Assembly (NCBI RefSeq): GCF_002783505.1
Contig: NZ_PFGL01000019.1
Coordinates: 186,001-250,000 of the forward strand
Length of the DNA stretch: 64,000 nucleotides
Reading direction: 5' to 3'
DNA from: Shewanella sp. CG12_big_fil_rev_8_21_14_0_65_47_15
GTDB taxonomy: Bacteria > Pseudomonadota > Gammaproteobacteria > Enterobacterales > Shewanellaceae
Below the pieces are notes generated by a model that saw only the letters and a list, made by a program, of their open reading frames with translations, was not told the DNA's origin and made no database searches. This document shows positions 38,689 to 47,549 of the stretch, piece after piece (the stretch's first letter is position 1; each line of letters begins with the position of its first letter). Made by a program: the position numbers and the translations under genes.

Positions 38689-39399
38689 ATGTCTGGATTG
38701 AATAAGGTGGTTACCAGCTACAGCGATGCGTTAGCGGGACTCGAAGATGGGATGACTGTGATTGCGGGCGGCTTTGGCCTTTGCGGTATTCCTGAAAATC
38801 TAATCAAAGAAATCAAACACAAGGGCACCAAAAACCTAACCGTCGTCTCCAATAACTGCGGCACCACGGAATACGGGCTTGGGATCTTACTGCTCGATAA
38901 ACAGATCAAAAAAATGATCGCCTCCTACGTGGGTGAGAATGCCAACTTCGAGGCGCAGATGATGTCTGGCGAACTGGAAGTGGAACTCACGCCACAGGGC
39001 ACACTAGCGGAAAAAATGCGCGCGGCGGGTGCAGGTATTCCGGCTTTTTATACCGCCACCGGCTATGGCACGGATGTGGCGATTGGCAAGGAAGTCAAAG
39101 AATTTAATGACCGCCATTACATCCTCGAAGAATCCATTACAGGCGACTTTGCCCTAGTCAAAGCCTGGAAGGCCGACACCTTCGGCAATTTAGTCTTTAG
39201 AAAAACGGCTCGAAACTTCAACCCACTTGCCGCCACCGCGGGCAAGATAACTGTGGTGGAAGTGGAGGAAATTGTCGAGCCGGGTCAATTAGATCCCGAT
39301 GAAATCCATACGCCCGGTATCTATGTCGACCGCCTTATCCAAGGCAGCTTCGAGAAACGTATCGAGCAACTGACTACCCGCCCTTCCTCCAGCAAATAG
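38689..39399 (+). CDS. scoA: 3-Oxoacid CoA-transferase subunit A
   Basis: 236 aa. Activates acetoacetate to acetoacetyl-CoA using succinyl-CoA (SCOT type). Features: [13 protein letters not shown] (the family's GGFGxxGxP), [31 protein letters not shown] and [20 protein letters not shown]. It resembles SCOT/ScoA (LpsI) more than the AtoD acetate type. Followed ten bases later by subunit B and divergent from bdhA, so the pair completes 3HB to acetoacetyl-CoA. AGAGAG precedes the ATG. Confidence 0.92.
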   Translation: MSGLNKVVTSYSDALAGLEDGMTVIAGGFGLCGIPENLIKEIKHKGTKNLTVVSNNCGTTEYGLGILLLDKQIKKMIASYVGENANFEAQMMSGELEVELTPQGTLAEKMRAAGAGIPAFYTATGYGTDVAIGKEVKEFNDRHYILEESITGDFALVKAWKADTFGNLVFRKTARNFNPLAATAGKITVVEVEEIVEPGQLDPDEIHTPGIYVDRLIQGSFEKRIEQLTTRPSSSK

Positions 39400-39408
39400 G
39401 ATTTGGTT

Positions 39409-40068
39409 ATGGCACTTTCAAGAGAACAACTCGCCCAGCGCGTCGCCCAAGAACTCAAGGATGGCTACTACGTGAATCTTGGCATCGGCATCCCCACACT
39501 GGTGGCCAACTACATTCCCGAAGGCATTGAAGTGATGCTGCAATCGGAAAACGGCCTCCTAGGGATGGGACCTTTTCCGACGATGGAAGAGGTCGATGCC
39601 GACTTAATCAATGCCGGTAAACAAACCGTGACTATGGCGACGGGGGCGGCGGTATTCGACTCCGCCGAATCCTTTGCGATGATCCGCGGCGGCCATGTGG
39701 ATTTGACCGTATTAGGCGCCTTTGAGGTCGACACTCAGGGCAATATCGCCTCCTATATGATCCCGGGAAAACTGATTAAGGGCATGGGCGGTGCCATGGA
39801 TCTTGTCGCCGGTGCCGACAATATTATCGTCACTATGACCCATGCCTCAAAACACGGTGAGTCTAAGCTATTAACCGAGTGTACCCTGCCGTTAACGGGT
39901 AAGGGCTGCATTAAAAAAGTGCTGACGGATCTAGCCTTTATCGAGATTAAAACGGGAAAATTTCATCTGCTCGAACGCGCGCCCGGCGTGAGTGTAGAGG
40001 AGATCATTAAACTCACCGCAGGTGAACTTGTGGTGCCTGAGCATGTGCCCGAGATGGTGTTTAATTAA
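39409..40068 (+). CDS. scoB: 3-Oxoacid CoA-transferase subunit B
   Basis: 219 aa from ATG 39409; an upstream TTG two codons before is not needed. Subunit B carries the catalytic Glu, seen in MLQSENGLLGMGPFP. Other signatures are YVNLGIGIPTLVANY, IRGGHVDLTVLGAFEVD and GKGCIKKVLTDLAFIE. Pairs with the subunit A gene nine bases upstream to form the active CoA-transferase. Confidence 0.93.
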   Translation: MALSREQLAQRVAQELKDGYYVNLGIGIPTLVANYIPEGIEVMLQSENGLLGMGPFPTMEEVDADLINAGKQTVTMATGAAVFDSAESFAMIRGGHVDLTVLGAFEVDTQGNIASYMIPGKLIKGMGGAMDLVAGADNIIVTMTHASKHGESKLLTECTLPLTGKGCIKKVLTDLAFIEIKTGKFHLLERAPGVSVEEIIKLTAGELVVPEHVPEMVFN

Positions 40069-40132
40069 TCGAATAATTAATTGTTCCTTTAAACAAAGAA
40101 GAGATTACCAAGGGATACATAAATCAACGCAT

Positions 40133-40165
40133 AAAAAATGCGCTCCCCATGATGGGGAGCGCAAG
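40133..40165 (-). terminator. Terminator of the PixA-like gene
   Basis: Stem TGCGCTCCCC / GGGGAGCGCA (40139-40163) with an ATGAT loop. Read on the minus strand it is followed by TTTTTT (40138-40133), so it mainly stops the minus-strand gene. Confidence 0.85.
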
Positions 40166-40184
40166 TTTTCATACAATAACAGGC

Positions 40185-40709
40185 TTATGAGGCTGTGATT
40201 GTTGGATCCCAGACGAAGTAACCTAAGGTATTTAAGCTACCGCTATGGTAGTAAAGCACAGCAAAGGACACGTTGTAATTCTCAGTTCCAGAGGTCACCA
40301 CATCGGCCGATAGGTAGAAATCATACTGAGGTGTGCATATGTATGTAGGAGGTAGCAAAATATTACCCAGCGCACCTTCGGGAATCGGTGTTTGGGGCTC
40401 ACTCAATCGCCCCTCTACCGCCGATGTCACTTGCGAACCGCTGAAGCGTTGTAAATTCATGAGGTCGGCAGAGTAACTGGTATTGCCAGACATGGAGTTC
40501 ATACGCCAGCGAATGGTATCACCGACATCCGCAGAGAGAGAAAGATCCCCCGTGGCCTGACCGCTTTTAACATACGCTGTAGGGGCTATCATATAAGCAA
40601 AATTATGGCCTACTGCCGTGGGGGCCGAGGGGTTAGTGCTTGGGTTTGGGTATGCTTTCATCAAGTTATCAGTATCGACATTTATGATGACATCTATGAT
40701 TTCACTCAT
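40185..40709 (-). CDS. AidA/PixA-family inclusion-body-type protein
   Basis: 174 aa, no signal peptide, Thr/Ser/Asn-rich, beta-strand predicted. The opening IIDVIINVDTDNLMKAYPNP then STNPSAPTAVGHNFAYMI, followed by GQATGDLSLSADVGDTIRWR and SGNTSYSADLMNL, matches the PixA/AidA family described from Xenorhabdus inclusion bodies and Ralstonia/Burkholderia quorum-regulated genes. Function unclear. Own terminator and own promoter region; the location beside 3HB catabolic genes may be chance. Confidence 0.75.
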   Translation of the reverse strand: MSEIIDVIINVDTDNLMKAYPNPSTNPSAPTAVGHNFAYMIAPTAYVKSGQATGDLSLSADVGDTIRWRMNSMSGNTSYSADLMNLQRFSGSQVTSAVEGRLSEPQTPIPEGALGNILLPPTYICTPQYDFYLSADVVTSGTENYNVSFAVLYYHSGSLNTLGYFVWDPTITAS

Positions 40710-41020
40710 GTTAATTCTCCTTAATCAAACATTTATTACTTGACCACACTCAGCGGTCAAGCAAGCGTGATGCAAGTTTTGCGTCCTTGCATCCAATAGC
40801 CTAGTAGACAAATCAGATAATGAAAGGAGATGAGATAAATTTTTTTCGTGAGTAAAGTAAAATAGCCGCCTTGCCTAAAGTGCATTAAATTTCCGCAACA
40901 TCCTGAATGTTTAGGTAGTTTAGATATATAGAGTGGATCAACTCAAAAAACGTATGCCTGATCGGCATACGTTACTGATGTCATCAAACCAAGCTTACCA
41001 TCTGAATATTAACCTATTGA
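40710..41020. other. 311-base gap with inverted repeats
   Basis: Contains a Shine-Dalgarno and promoter area for the PixA-like gene. Two inverted repeats lie near its start: TGACC/GGTCA at 40741-40759, and GATGCAAG (40769-40776) with CTTGCATC (40786-40793). The metE terminator lies at the far end. I see no open frame with coding character. Confidence 0.6.
40944..40974 (-). terminator. Terminator of metE
   Basis: Stem ACGTATGCC / GGCATACGT with a TGATC-type loop; on the minus strand it is followed by TTTTTT. Confidence 0.88.
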
Positions 41021-43303
41021 TTAGCCTAAGCGACGGCGCAGTTCGCGGGTAGCATCGACCATGTTTTTCAATGCGGGTTCTACCTCATCCCAAGTGCGGG
41101 TCTTAAGGCCACAGTCGGGGTTAACCCATAGCTGACGCACTGGCACTTTTTGCGCGGCTTTTTCGATAAGCTGCACCATGGCCTCAACACTTGGCGTATT
41201 TGGCGAGTGGATATCGTAAACGCCTGGGCCAATTTCATTTGGATATTCAAAATCTTCAAAGGCATTGAGCAGTTCCATCCGTGAACGCGAGGTCTCAATG
41301 GTGATCACATCCGCATCCATGGCGGCAATGGCCGCAATCGTGTCGTTAAACTCGCTGTAGCACATATGGGTGTGGATTTGGGTTTCATCCACAACACCCG
41401 CCGCACTCAGTTTAAAGGCATTCACTGCCCAGTTTAAGTACGCTTGCCACTCGCTTTGTTTTAATGGCAACCCTTCACGGAAGGCGGGTTCATCGATTTG
41501 AATAATACCAATGCCCGCATTCTGTAAATCCACCACTTCATCACGAATTGCCAGCGCTAATTGGGTAGCTATGGTATCGCGGCCGATATCTTCACGGGCG
41601 AATGACCAATGCAGAATCGTCACCGGACCCGTTAACATACCTTTGACGGGTTTGTCCGTCAGGCTCTGGGCGAATTCGGCCCAATCAACCGTCATGGCTT
41701 TCGGGCGGCTCACATCACCATAAATCAATGGTGGCTTAACGCAGCGAGAACCATAACTCTGCACCCAACCATTTTTGGTAAAGCCCACGCCTTCGAGCTG
41801 CTCGCCGAAGTATTCCACCATGTCATTACGTTCGGCCTCACCGTGCACTAGTACATCGATACCGAGTTTAAGCTGACGGTCTATGGTATCCCGGGTCACT
41901 TGCTGCAACTGCTCGGTATATTGGGCATCGTTAAGTTCACCTTTGCGCCAGCGGCTACGTAAGCCACGGATAGCTGGCGTTTGCGGAAACGAACCAATGG
42001 TCGTGGTCGGCAGCAATGGCAAACGATATTTGCGCTGCTGCACCGCTTGGCGCTCAGTAAATTCGCTCACACGCTCATAATCCACTGGAGTCAGCGCGGC
42101 AACACGGGCAATCACCTTGTTATCCGCCGCCAGCGCCTTGGCCTCACGGCGAGCCACACAGGTTTGCACTATCGCTTTGGCCGCAACAGACTCAGGGGCC
42201 TGCAATAATTGACGCACATTGGCCAGTTCTAGCAGCTTTTGCTTAGCAAACGCGAGCTGCTGGCGCAGCGCCGGAGCGAGCGTTGTCTCCACCTCTAAAT
42301 CCACAGGGCTGTGAAGCAGTGAGCATGAGGTGCCAATCCATAGGCGCGATCCGTCTTGTGAGCATAAGTCTCTAGCGACACTGCCGATACGCTCAACGAT
42401 TTGATCCACCTCCGCCGCCCACACATTGCGACCATTGACCACACCGACGGACAGTATTTGATCTTGCCTTAAGGCATTGGCAAACAAGGCCAATTGCTCG
42501 GGTGCAGTTACTAAATCTAAATGCAGACCCGCAACCGGTAGAGCGGATACCAGCGCCTGATGATGGCTGATGCTGCCATAGTAACTCGTGAGTAGAATCT
42601 TCACTTGAGTCGCTTTAAGTGACTGATAAGCTTTGCTAATCGCCGCTTGCCAATCGGCGGCTAATTCGAGTGCCAGAATCGGCTCTTCAAGTTGCACCCA
42701 AGTCACGCCCTGCGCGGCAAAACGCGCAAGAATCTCGGCATAGGCTTTTAACAGATTAGGCAATAGGCTGAGTTTATCGAAATCCTGACCCACGGTTTTG
42801 GCCAGATACAAGTAACTCACAGGGCCTAACAATACGGGTTTGGCCCGATAACCCAGCGCCTGCGCCTCGCTGACTTCATCAAAGAACTGCTCATAGGCGA
42901 TAGAGAACACTTGGTCTTGCTTAAGCTCTGGCACTAAGTAGTGATAGTTGGTGTTGAAATACTTAGTCATTTCCGAGGCTGGCGCATCGGTGCCACTTGG
43001 CGCACGGCCACGGGCAACGCGGAATAAGGTATCAAGGTCGACATCGCCCTCACCACGGTGACGATCAGGAATAGCATTCAGGGTCGCACTCAGGGTCAAC
43101 ACTTGATCGTAAAAGGCAAAATCCCCAACTGGCACCTGCTCAATACCTGCGGCCACTTGCCATTGCCAATGGGTACGACGCAACTCCTTGGCCACCTCAT
43201 GCAGCTCGGCTTGAGTGCTCTCACCACGCCAGTATTTTTCAAGGGCAAATTTCAGTTCACGACGACGCCCGATACGGGGAAAACCAAGACTGTTTAATTG
43301 CAT
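41021..43303 (-). CDS. metE: Cobalamin-independent methionine synthase MetE
   Basis: Transfers methyl from 5-methyl-tetrahydropteroyl-triglutamate to homocysteine; 760 aa, normal length. N-terminal domain MQLNSLGFPRIGRRRELKFA; C-terminal catalytic barrel with LLPTTTIGSFPQTPAIR, VHGEAERNDMVEYFGE, the substrate segment IIQIDEPAFREGLP, and zinc ligands His and Cys in HTHMCYSEFND and Cys in NPDCGLKTR. AAAGGA precedes the ATG. Divergent from metR with a MetJ-type operator between, the standard gammaproteobacterial arrangement: activation by MetR with homocysteine, repression by MetJ with S-adenosylmethionine. Confidence 0.97.
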   Translation of the reverse strand: MQLNSLGFPRIGRRRELKFALEKYWRGESTQAELHEVAKELRRTHWQWQVAAGIEQVPVGDFAFYDQVLTLSATLNAIPDRHRGEGDVDLDTLFRVARGRAPSGTDAPASEMTKYFNTNYHYLVPELKQDQVFSIAYEQFFDEVSEAQALGYRAKPVLLGPVSYLYLAKTVGQDFDKLSLLPNLLKAYAEILARFAAQGVTWVQLEEPILALELAADWQAAISKAYQSLKATQVKILLTSYYGSISHHQALVSALPVAGLHLDLVTAPEQLALFANALRQDQILSVGVVNGRNVWAAEVDQIVERIGSVARDLCSQDGSRLWIGTSCSLLHSPVDLEVETTLAPALRQQLAFAKQKLLELANVRQLLQAPESVAAKAIVQTCVARREAKALAADNKVIARVAALTPVDYERVSEFTERQAVQQRKYRLPLLPTTTIGSFPQTPAIRGLRSRWRKGELNDAQYTEQLQQVTRDTIDRQLKLGIDVLVHGEAERNDMVEYFGEQLEGVGFTKNGWVQSYGSRCVKPPLIYGDVSRPKAMTVDWAEFAQSLTDKPVKGMLTGPVTILHWSFAREDIGRDTIATQLALAIRDEVVDLQNAGIGIIQIDEPAFREGLPLKQSEWQAYLNWAVNAFKLSAAGVVDETQIHTHMCYSEFNDTIAAIAAMDADVITIETSRSRMELLNAFEDFEYPNEIGPGVYDIHSPNTPSVEAMVQLIEKAAQKVPVRQLWVNPDCGLKTRTWDEVEPALKNMVDATRELRRRLG

Positions 43304-43398
43304 ACCATATCTTCCTTTATTTGAGATAAGCCATATTCGGCACTAGCACCCACCAGATAGTGTTTTCTGGGCAACTTTTCGCATTTAAGTCTGGACAA

Positions 43399-43438
43399 AT
43401 CACAATGGGCGTCTGGACGTCTAGAAGTTTATTGTGAT
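43399..43438. promoter_or_regulatory. MetJ-type operator: three met boxes inside an inverted repeat
   Basis: Three consecutive 8-mers GGGCGTCT, GGACGTCT and AGAAGTTT (43407-43430) match the met box AGACGTCT at 6, 7 and 6 of 8 positions. They are framed exactly by ATCACAAT (43399-43406) and its complement ATTGTGAT (43431-43438). Position between metE and metR fits repression of one or both. Confidence 0.7.
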
Positions 43439-43478
43439 AGTCTCTATGCCAGCAACCGAATTGATTTCAAGCACAACA

Positions 43479-43491
43479 TGAGCGAAATTCA
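43479..43491 (+). promoter_or_regulatory. Candidate MetR binding site
   Basis: TGAGCGAAATTCA matches the MetR consensus TGAA-N5-TTCA at seven of eight defined positions. It ends 12 bases before the metR ATG, so it could mediate self-regulation; a second site nearer metE was not found. Confidence 0.5.
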
Positions 43492-43503
43492 CTTGGAGTG
43501 ATC

Positions 43504-44409
43504 ATGATCGAACTAAGACATCTGCGAACCTTAATGGCCCTGAAGGAAAGTGGCAGCTTAGCGGGCGCAGCCAAAAAACGTTTTGTCACTCAATCGGCTC
43601 TCTCCCATCAAATTAAGGAGTTAGAGCAACGAATCAACTCGCCTATTTTTGTGCGTAAAAGCAAACCCCTCTCCTTTACCCAGGAAGGCGCGAGGCTGTT
43701 ACACCTCGCCGAAGAGATCCTGCCTAAGGTGTTAGAAACCGAAACGGATCTGAAAAATGGCCTGGAGACAGAAACCAATCAACTCAGAGTGGGGATTGAA
43801 TGTCACAGCTGTTTTCGCTGGTTAATGCCAGTGATGGAGCAATTTAGGCAAGATCATCCGCAGGCCGAGTTAGATCTGTCAAGCCGTCATCTGTTCGATT
43901 CGCTCAATGCCTTAGAGATGGGCGAACTCGATATAGTGCTCACCTCAGATCCCGTGCCGGGGCATTCGCTCGCCTATCAGCATTTGTTTGATTTTGAAGT
44001 GAAGTTAGTGGTTGCCAAGGATCATCCCTTAGCCAAAGAAGCCTATGTCACGCCCAAGCAGTTAGCGCGTTTACCCATTATCAGCTACCCGGTGCCCTTG
44101 GCGCGTTTAGATATTTACCGCCACTTCTTAGAACCCGCAGGTGTAGAAGCCGGAGAGCAAAAAACCTGTGACTTGACCATGATGTTACTGCAACGTATCG
44201 CCTGTAAGGACGGTATCGCCGCACTGCCTAATTGGTCGATAAATGAAGGGCATGGCTTAAGCCTCACCGCGGTAAAACTCGGGCAAGAAGGCTTAAAGCG
44301 CCCCTTATTTGGCGCCTATCGTCGCAACAGTGCCAATTCCAACCTAGTGCAAAACTGGCTGCAACTAGTTGCGAGTGAAGGCTTAGCTCGCCAGCAAAAG
44401 TCCAATTAA
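43504..44409 (+). CDS. metR: LysR-family activator MetR
   Basis: 301 aa from ATG 43504 (GGAG at 43495-43498; an in-frame GTG at 43498 is less well placed). N-terminal winged HTH MIELRHLRTLMALKESGSLA then GAAKKRFVTQSALSHQIKEL, and LysR effector domain. Its position divergent from metE and overall sequence match MetR, which binds homocysteine and activates metE and metH. A hairpin terminator follows. Confidence 0.95.
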   Translation: MIELRHLRTLMALKESGSLAGAAKKRFVTQSALSHQIKELEQRINSPIFVRKSKPLSFTQEGARLLHLAEEILPKVLETETDLKNGLETETNQLRVGIECHSCFRWLMPVMEQFRQDHPQAELDLSSRHLFDSLNALEMGELDIVLTSDPVPGHSLAYQHLFDFEVKLVVAKDHPLAKEAYVTPKQLARLPIISYPVPLARLDIYRHFLEPAGVEAGEQKTCDLTMMLLQRIACKDGIAALPNWSINEGHGLSLTAVKLGQEGLKRPLFGAYRRNSANSNLVQNWLQLVASEGLARQQKSN

Positions 44410-44423
44410 GTTTTTGACATTCT

Positions 44424-44460
44424 GATAAAAAAGCCTGCAATCGCAGGCTTTGTTTTTATC
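44424..44460. terminator. Bidirectional terminator between metR and the HDOD gene
   Basis: Stem AAAGCCTGC / GCAGGCTTT with an AATC loop, A-run before and TGTTTTTA after, between convergent genes. Confidence 0.9.
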
Positions 44461-44468
44461 AGAAGAAC

Positions 44469-45197
44469 TTACAGCGGATTAAGCAATAAACCGCGCATTG
44501 ACAATACACGGCGCAGTATTAACCCCGGCGAATTAGGATTGCGGGTCTGGCGCAGATTATGGGCGATCATAAACTCTTGGCGCAGATCCTGATCTAAATC
44601 TAAGGCCTCAAAAGCCTCTATGGTTAAGGTTTGCTGCTGATTATCAATCAAAGACTTAATCACACTTAACGGGAACGACTCCTCCGAACTGGCATTCAGA
44701 TAGGCAAAGGCCGTTAAGGCAATCATTTGGCCGAACACGCTAAAGAGTGCTAAGGTTTGCACTTCATCGGGATCGACATCCATACCCTGCATATCAACTA
44801 AACTATCGACCGCATCGGCGGCAATATTTTCGGTTAATTTCCAATAACCTTGCACCAATTTTTTATAGGGTTGGGGTAATTCATCGAGGCGTTCTTTCAA
44901 ATAGAAGGTAAAGGCATAACGATAAATATTCACTTGGCCTAAACGGATTAAGGCATCTTTTAAGGAACGTGATTTAGGGTTCACTACGCCTGAGGCCTGA
45001 GCCGAATTGCTACGCATCAACATATGCGCCGACAATGCGGGATCGCTCGACACAATATCGATCACATTACGAATATCGCCTTCGGCAAGGATCGCCTTTT
45101 TGAGTGGGATCAAAATTCCACGACGACCAATCACTTGCTCTTCATTCGCTATGATGGCTCTCACTTGAGTAAAAACCTGTTGCTCAAGATCTGTCAT
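44469..45197 (-). CDS. HDOD-domain protein
   Basis: 242 aa, cytoplasmic, one HDOD domain (about 10-215) with the typical IVSSDPALSAHMLMRSNSAQ segment and SLKDALIRLGQVNIYRYAFT. HDOD domains resemble HD phosphohydrolases without the metal ligands and usually act in signalling together with c-di-GMP or chemotaxis proteins. No partner domain or neighbouring signalling gene here. Single gene; function unknown. Confidence 0.8.
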   Translation of the reverse strand: MTDLEQQVFTQVRAIIANEEQVIGRRGILIPLKKAILAEGDIRNVIDIVSSDPALSAHMLMRSNSAQASGVVNPKSRSLKDALIRLGQVNIYRYAFTFYLKERLDELPQPYKKLVQGYWKLTENIAADAVDSLVDMQGMDVDPDEVQTLALFSVFGQMIALTAFAYLNASSEESFPLSVIKSLIDNQQQTLTIEAFEALDLDQDLRQEFMIAHNLRQTRNPNSPGLILRRVLSMRGLLLNPL

Positions 45198-45472
45198 AAG
45201 ACACTTTACACCTGTTAATTAGCTATAAGATGATTAGAACACCGCTCACATCATACCCAAACTACAAAGAATTTCAGCCCTAAGTCGCAGAATAGTTGTG
45301 ACAATCCTTAAGAGCGGGGGATTCACAGCACAAGCTGTGGCTTTCCCCTCATAAATATAGGGTTAAGTGACAAAAAATACACCCTGAATGTTGATTTTTC
45401 TCTGTGGCAGGCACCAGAAATAACAAAGCCAGACTCAGTCTGGCTTTCAAAGGTTAAATATCAGTCTCAAGC
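45198..45472. other. 275-base gap holding a compact stem-loop and the btuB-like terminator
   Basis: Two nested stems: GGGGA (45317-45321) with TCCCC (45344-45348), and CACAGC (45324-45329) with GCTGTG (45334-45339) around ACAA. No T-run follows. It resembles a REP-like element or the end hairpin of an IS200/IS605-type element, but no transposase is near and no second copy was noticed. The rest shows no coding frame. Confidence 0.5.
45425..45449 (-). terminator. Terminator of the btuB-like gene
   Basis: Stem AAAGCCAGAC / GTCTGGCTTT with a TCA loop; on the minus strand followed by GTTATTT. Weak T tract. Confidence 0.7.
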
Positions 45473-47434
45473 TTAGAAACGGTAACCTACCGTAAAGCGA
45501 ATATCACGGCCTCGGCCAGAATAATAGCCATCATATATTCCACCAGCATAATAGCCGGCACTGACATAATCCTTATCGAATAGGTTATCGATACGCAGGC
45601 TTGCAAGCCAAGCATCACGGTTATAGTTAAGGGCAAGATTACCTAGCACATAGCTCGGCAGTTTATCGCCTTCATTGCCGTTATCGCCTTCGACAAAACG
45701 CTCGCCGGTGTAGATAGCTTCGGCAAACACTTGGAAATGCTCGGCAAAATCCATACTGACATAACCGCGTCCCGTATGCTCCGCCACCCAAGACAGCGCT
45801 TTGCCCTCATTCACCCCGTCGGTAAATTCGGCATCGATATAGTTATATTCCAGCCCTAACTGAAGCGCTTGAGTCACCTGCCAATCCCAATCGGCGCTCG
45901 CACCATAACGGCGTGAGGCATCGGCATTCACGTTCGCCCCTTGGAAACTGCCAAGTTCAGGCTTTTCGGCGCTCGGATCGAAGACTATTTCATCTTCTAA
46001 ATCGAGGCGATATAAGCTCACGCGCAGGCTTTGGCTCGCGGCCGTCCAATCCCAACCCGCCTCATAGGAGCGGCCCGTCTGCGGCTTTAGGCCAAAAACA
46101 TCCTTCGATGTGTAGGCCTGCTCATCGACCTTAGCAAAACGGAAGTTTTCATCGCCGCGCAGATAAAACCTGTGCTCCGCGCTCGGGCGATAGTTTAGGC
46201 CAAACTCGAATGCGGTGGCGTCTTCATCTAGATCTATGCCATTAGGATAGACATTGCCATCGACTAACTCGTCGGTCACCCGCGCATAACGTCCGCCCAC
46301 CACATAACTTAAGGTATGGCTTAATGGCACTGTGGCTTGCAGGTAAGCACTCTGCATGTCCTGCACGTTGCTACGTGCCATAGAATCGTAATCGGCCTTA
46401 CCACGACTGATATCTAGCCCTGTCACTAGGTTTAGCTCGCCTTGGCGAGTGTTGTAATTAGCTAAAGCTTTGGGACTAAACATCAACAGCGAGCGAGTGT
46501 TATGGCTACCCGCCCCCCAATTAAGCGAACTGACTAAGGTATCGCTGTAATCCAGATCCGCCGCTAACGCCCAGTTCTGGTTAAGCTGATGCTGATAACC
46601 GCTGCGCGCCGCAGTCGTCATCTCATGGACATATTCGCTTTTCTTGGAAGACTGACGTGGGTCTTGTTTGAATTGATCGACTGTCAGTGAGCCCGGATTT
46701 TCACGGTCATCGTCGTAATAGCTGGTTTCAACAAAAAACGAGTCAGTCGCGGTTTTATATTGAATGCGTCCTAAAATTGAACCCGTTTCGTTGGCATTAT
46801 GCTGGCGATAGTTGTCACCTTGGTTGTAGCTACCGGTCAAGAAATAACGCCAATCCTTGTTGAAAGCGCCGGACACATCGCCGCGGCCTTCGTAGGTATC
46901 AAAGCTACCACCGGATAATTGCACACTGCCGCCGGTATTCTCAGGTGATTTAGTCACAATGTTGATCACCCCACCCACAGCCTGATCGCCGTAGAGCACA
47001 CCCGCACTGCCGGATAAAATCTCGATACGTTCAACAAGATTTAAGGGGATCGCATTCAGGCTAGGGGCGGCGATATCGATATTATTTAAACGGCGACCAT
47101 CGAGCAAAATCAAGGTGTTATTAACGGCAGTGCTAGCACTAAAACCACGCATCGCAAAGCTAGTGCCGATATTATTATCGGAAATTTGGATCCCGCTTTG
47201 ACCACGTAAAACATCGGTCACACTGGTGGCGCCACTCATTTCAATCGCGGCGGCATCAATCACATTCACATTGGCGGCAATATTTAAGGGGGTCTTATCA
47301 GCGCGACCAATCACGACAATATGCTCATCGACGTTAGCGGCGCGAGTTTCATCGGCGGCCACGGCGGGCGCGATAATAGAAAAACTGCAGAGGCTGCCGA
47401 TCAGCAGCGCAATTTTGGTTGGATGTGTTCCCAT
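45473..47434 (-). CDS. btuB: TonB-dependent cobalamin receptor (BtuB-like)
   Basis: 653 aa from ATG 47434 (AAGGT four bases upstream; 14 further in-frame codons ahead are not conserved). Signal peptide to about AVAADE, plug with HIVVIGRADKTPLNI and RIEILSGSAGVLYGDQAVGG, barrel ending TVGYRF with C-terminal Phe. The leader contains a cobalamin riboswitch (47550-47765), so vitamin B12 or a related corrinoid is the likely cargo; sequence alone would not prove it. No btuCDF gene is nearby, so transport across the inner membrane is encoded elsewhere. A met-box palindrome in the promoter links its expression to methionine supply. Confidence 0.87.
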   Translation of the reverse strand: MGTHPTKIALLIGSLCSFSIIAPAVAADETRAANVDEHIVVIGRADKTPLNIAANVNVIDAAAIEMSGATSVTDVLRGQSGIQISDNNIGTSFAMRGFSASTAVNNTLILLDGRRLNNIDIAAPSLNAIPLNLVERIEILSGSAGVLYGDQAVGGVINIVTKSPENTGGSVQLSGGSFDTYEGRGDVSGAFNKDWRYFLTGSYNQGDNYRQHNANETGSILGRIQYKTATDSFFVETSYYDDDRENPGSLTVDQFKQDPRQSSKKSEYVHEMTTAARSGYQHQLNQNWALAADLDYSDTLVSSLNWGAGSHNTRSLLMFSPKALANYNTRQGELNLVTGLDISRGKADYDSMARSNVQDMQSAYLQATVPLSHTLSYVVGGRYARVTDELVDGNVYPNGIDLDEDATAFEFGLNYRPSAEHRFYLRGDENFRFAKVDEQAYTSKDVFGLKPQTGRSYEAGWDWTAASQSLRVSLYRLDLEDEIVFDPSAEKPELGSFQGANVNADASRRYGASADWDWQVTQALQLGLEYNYIDAEFTDGVNEGKALSWVAEHTGRGYVSMDFAEHFQVFAEAIYTGERFVEGDNGNEGDKLPSYVLGNLALNYNRDAWLASLRIDNLFDKDYVSAGYYAGGIYDGYYSGRGRDIRFTVGYRF

Positions 47435-47517
47435 TTTACCTTTAACTCCAGAAGGAAAACGGGGCATTGGCGCCACGATACCGTTGCTCCAGTATAAATA
47501 CGGACACTACTATCGCA

Positions 47518-47547
47518 TTTTGAGATCTGCCCACCGAAATCTCAAAA
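47518..47547 (-). promoter_or_regulatory. Hairpin between riboswitch and btuB-like start (expression-platform candidate)
   Basis: On the minus strand TTTTGAGAT and ATCTCAAAA pair around a 12-base loop, just after the aptamer and about 80 bases before the gene. No U-run follows, so translational control or anti-structure is more likely than termination. Confidence 0.4.
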
Positions 47548-47549
47548 AC

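Noticed and set aside
43304-43503. A B12 riboswitch controlling metE
   Set aside because: The metE leader has no B12 box or cobalamin core; the only aptamer seen is at 47550-47765, on the btuB-like leader.
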